This document shows positions 7,102 to 7,264 of a DNA stretch of 7,264 nucleotides, in pieces. The notes under the pieces were generated by a model. The model searched no databases and was not told where the DNA came from. It worked only from the letters and a program-made list of their open reading frames with translations. How positions within the stretch are numbered: position 1 is the stretch's first letter; every line of letters starts with the position of its first letter. This DNA comes from an uncultured Coriobacteriaceae bacterium. GTDB taxonomy: Bacteria > Actinomycetota > Coriobacteriia > Coriobacteriales > Eggerthellaceae. Position numbers and translations under genes: made by a program. The stretch spans positions 1 through 7,264 of the forward strand of contig USAB01000092.1 in assembly GCA_900552585.1 (NCBI GenBank), written 5' to 3'.

Positions 7102-7264
7102 ATGATCTACAAGAACGTGCTCGTTCCGTACGACAAGTCCGTCCATGCCATGCATGCGCTGCAGCGGGCGCTGGAATTGGTGTCCGACGACCCCGAGGCT
7201 GTGGTCACCGTGCTGTACGTCACCGAGCCGAAGCAGAGCGAGGACGTGACGTTCGAGGCGGCCG
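7102..7264 (+). CDS. Universal stress protein, UspA family (partial, runs off right edge)
   Basis: The plus-strand frame starts ATG at 7102 and stays open to the window edge (54 codons). GAAGGGAAGG lies 4 nt upstream. The N-terminus MIYKNVLVPYDKSVHAMHAL is the UspA-family opening: the first beta strand (KNVLVPYD), an Asp at 11 that in ATP-binding relatives contacts the adenine, then the first helix. VVTVLYVTEP (about 34-43) matches the second strand. The C-terminal ATP-binding motif G-x2-G-x9-G(S/T) lies outside the window, so ATP binding cannot be judged. Such proteins are cytoplasmic and respond to starvation, redox or energy stress. It diverges from the acyl-CoA synthetase across a 126-nt region, which may allow shared control. 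Confidence 0.88.
   Translation, partial: MIYKNVLVPYDKSVHAMHALQRALELVSDDPEAVVTVLYVTEPKQSEDVTFEAA

Overview
The window is GC-rich bacterial DNA with tightly packed genes. Seven genes, or eight counting a 33-codon microprotein gene, are supported. All read leftward (minus strand) except the last, a universal stress protein gene that diverges at the right edge. The gene content suggests an anaerobe with high-GC codon use: a three-subunit LutABC lactate oxidation complex, a GH25 lysozyme of the type common in gut Coriobacteriia, and a class I acyl-CoA synthetase. My best guess is Actinomycetota, class Coriobacteriia (Eggerthellaceae-like). This is inferred from protein style, since no rRNA or other marker gene is present.

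Layout from right to left, the direction of transcription. A divergent intergenic region (6976-7101) separates a universal stress protein gene (plus strand, cut by the window edge) from a 546-aa AMP-forming acyl-CoA synthetase (minus). Downstream of the synthetase lies a perfect 12-bp inverted repeat, and immediately beyond it a perfect TATAAT box that probably starts the next gene, a membrane-anchored GH25 muramidase. A 294-nt gap without a convincing gene follows. Then comes a run of six close, co-directional genes: a 33-aa single-span microprotein, a short NfeD-family membrane protein, lutA, lutB, lutC, and the first 73 codons of a multi-span membrane protein that looks like a PAP2-type phosphatase and leaves the window on the left.

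Function. LutA (CCG-domain Fe-S subunit), LutB (LUD domain plus two 4Fe-4S motifs) and LutC (LUD domain) together oxidise L-lactate to pyruvate. lutA and lutB are 12 nt apart, and lutB and lutC share one base in TAATG, so the three are surely co-transcribed and probably translationally coupled. No lactate permease or lut regulator is visible. NfeD, the microprotein and the PAP2-like protein all concern the membrane. Their closeness to lut may mean a shared transcript, but this is not proven.

I see no mobile element, CRISPR array, tRNA or rRNA. Most of the window is ordinary metabolic and envelope chromosome. The least-explained parts are the microprotein/NfeD pair, a cysteine pair in LutC, an internal repeat in the synthetase N-terminus, and the structured intergenic regions.
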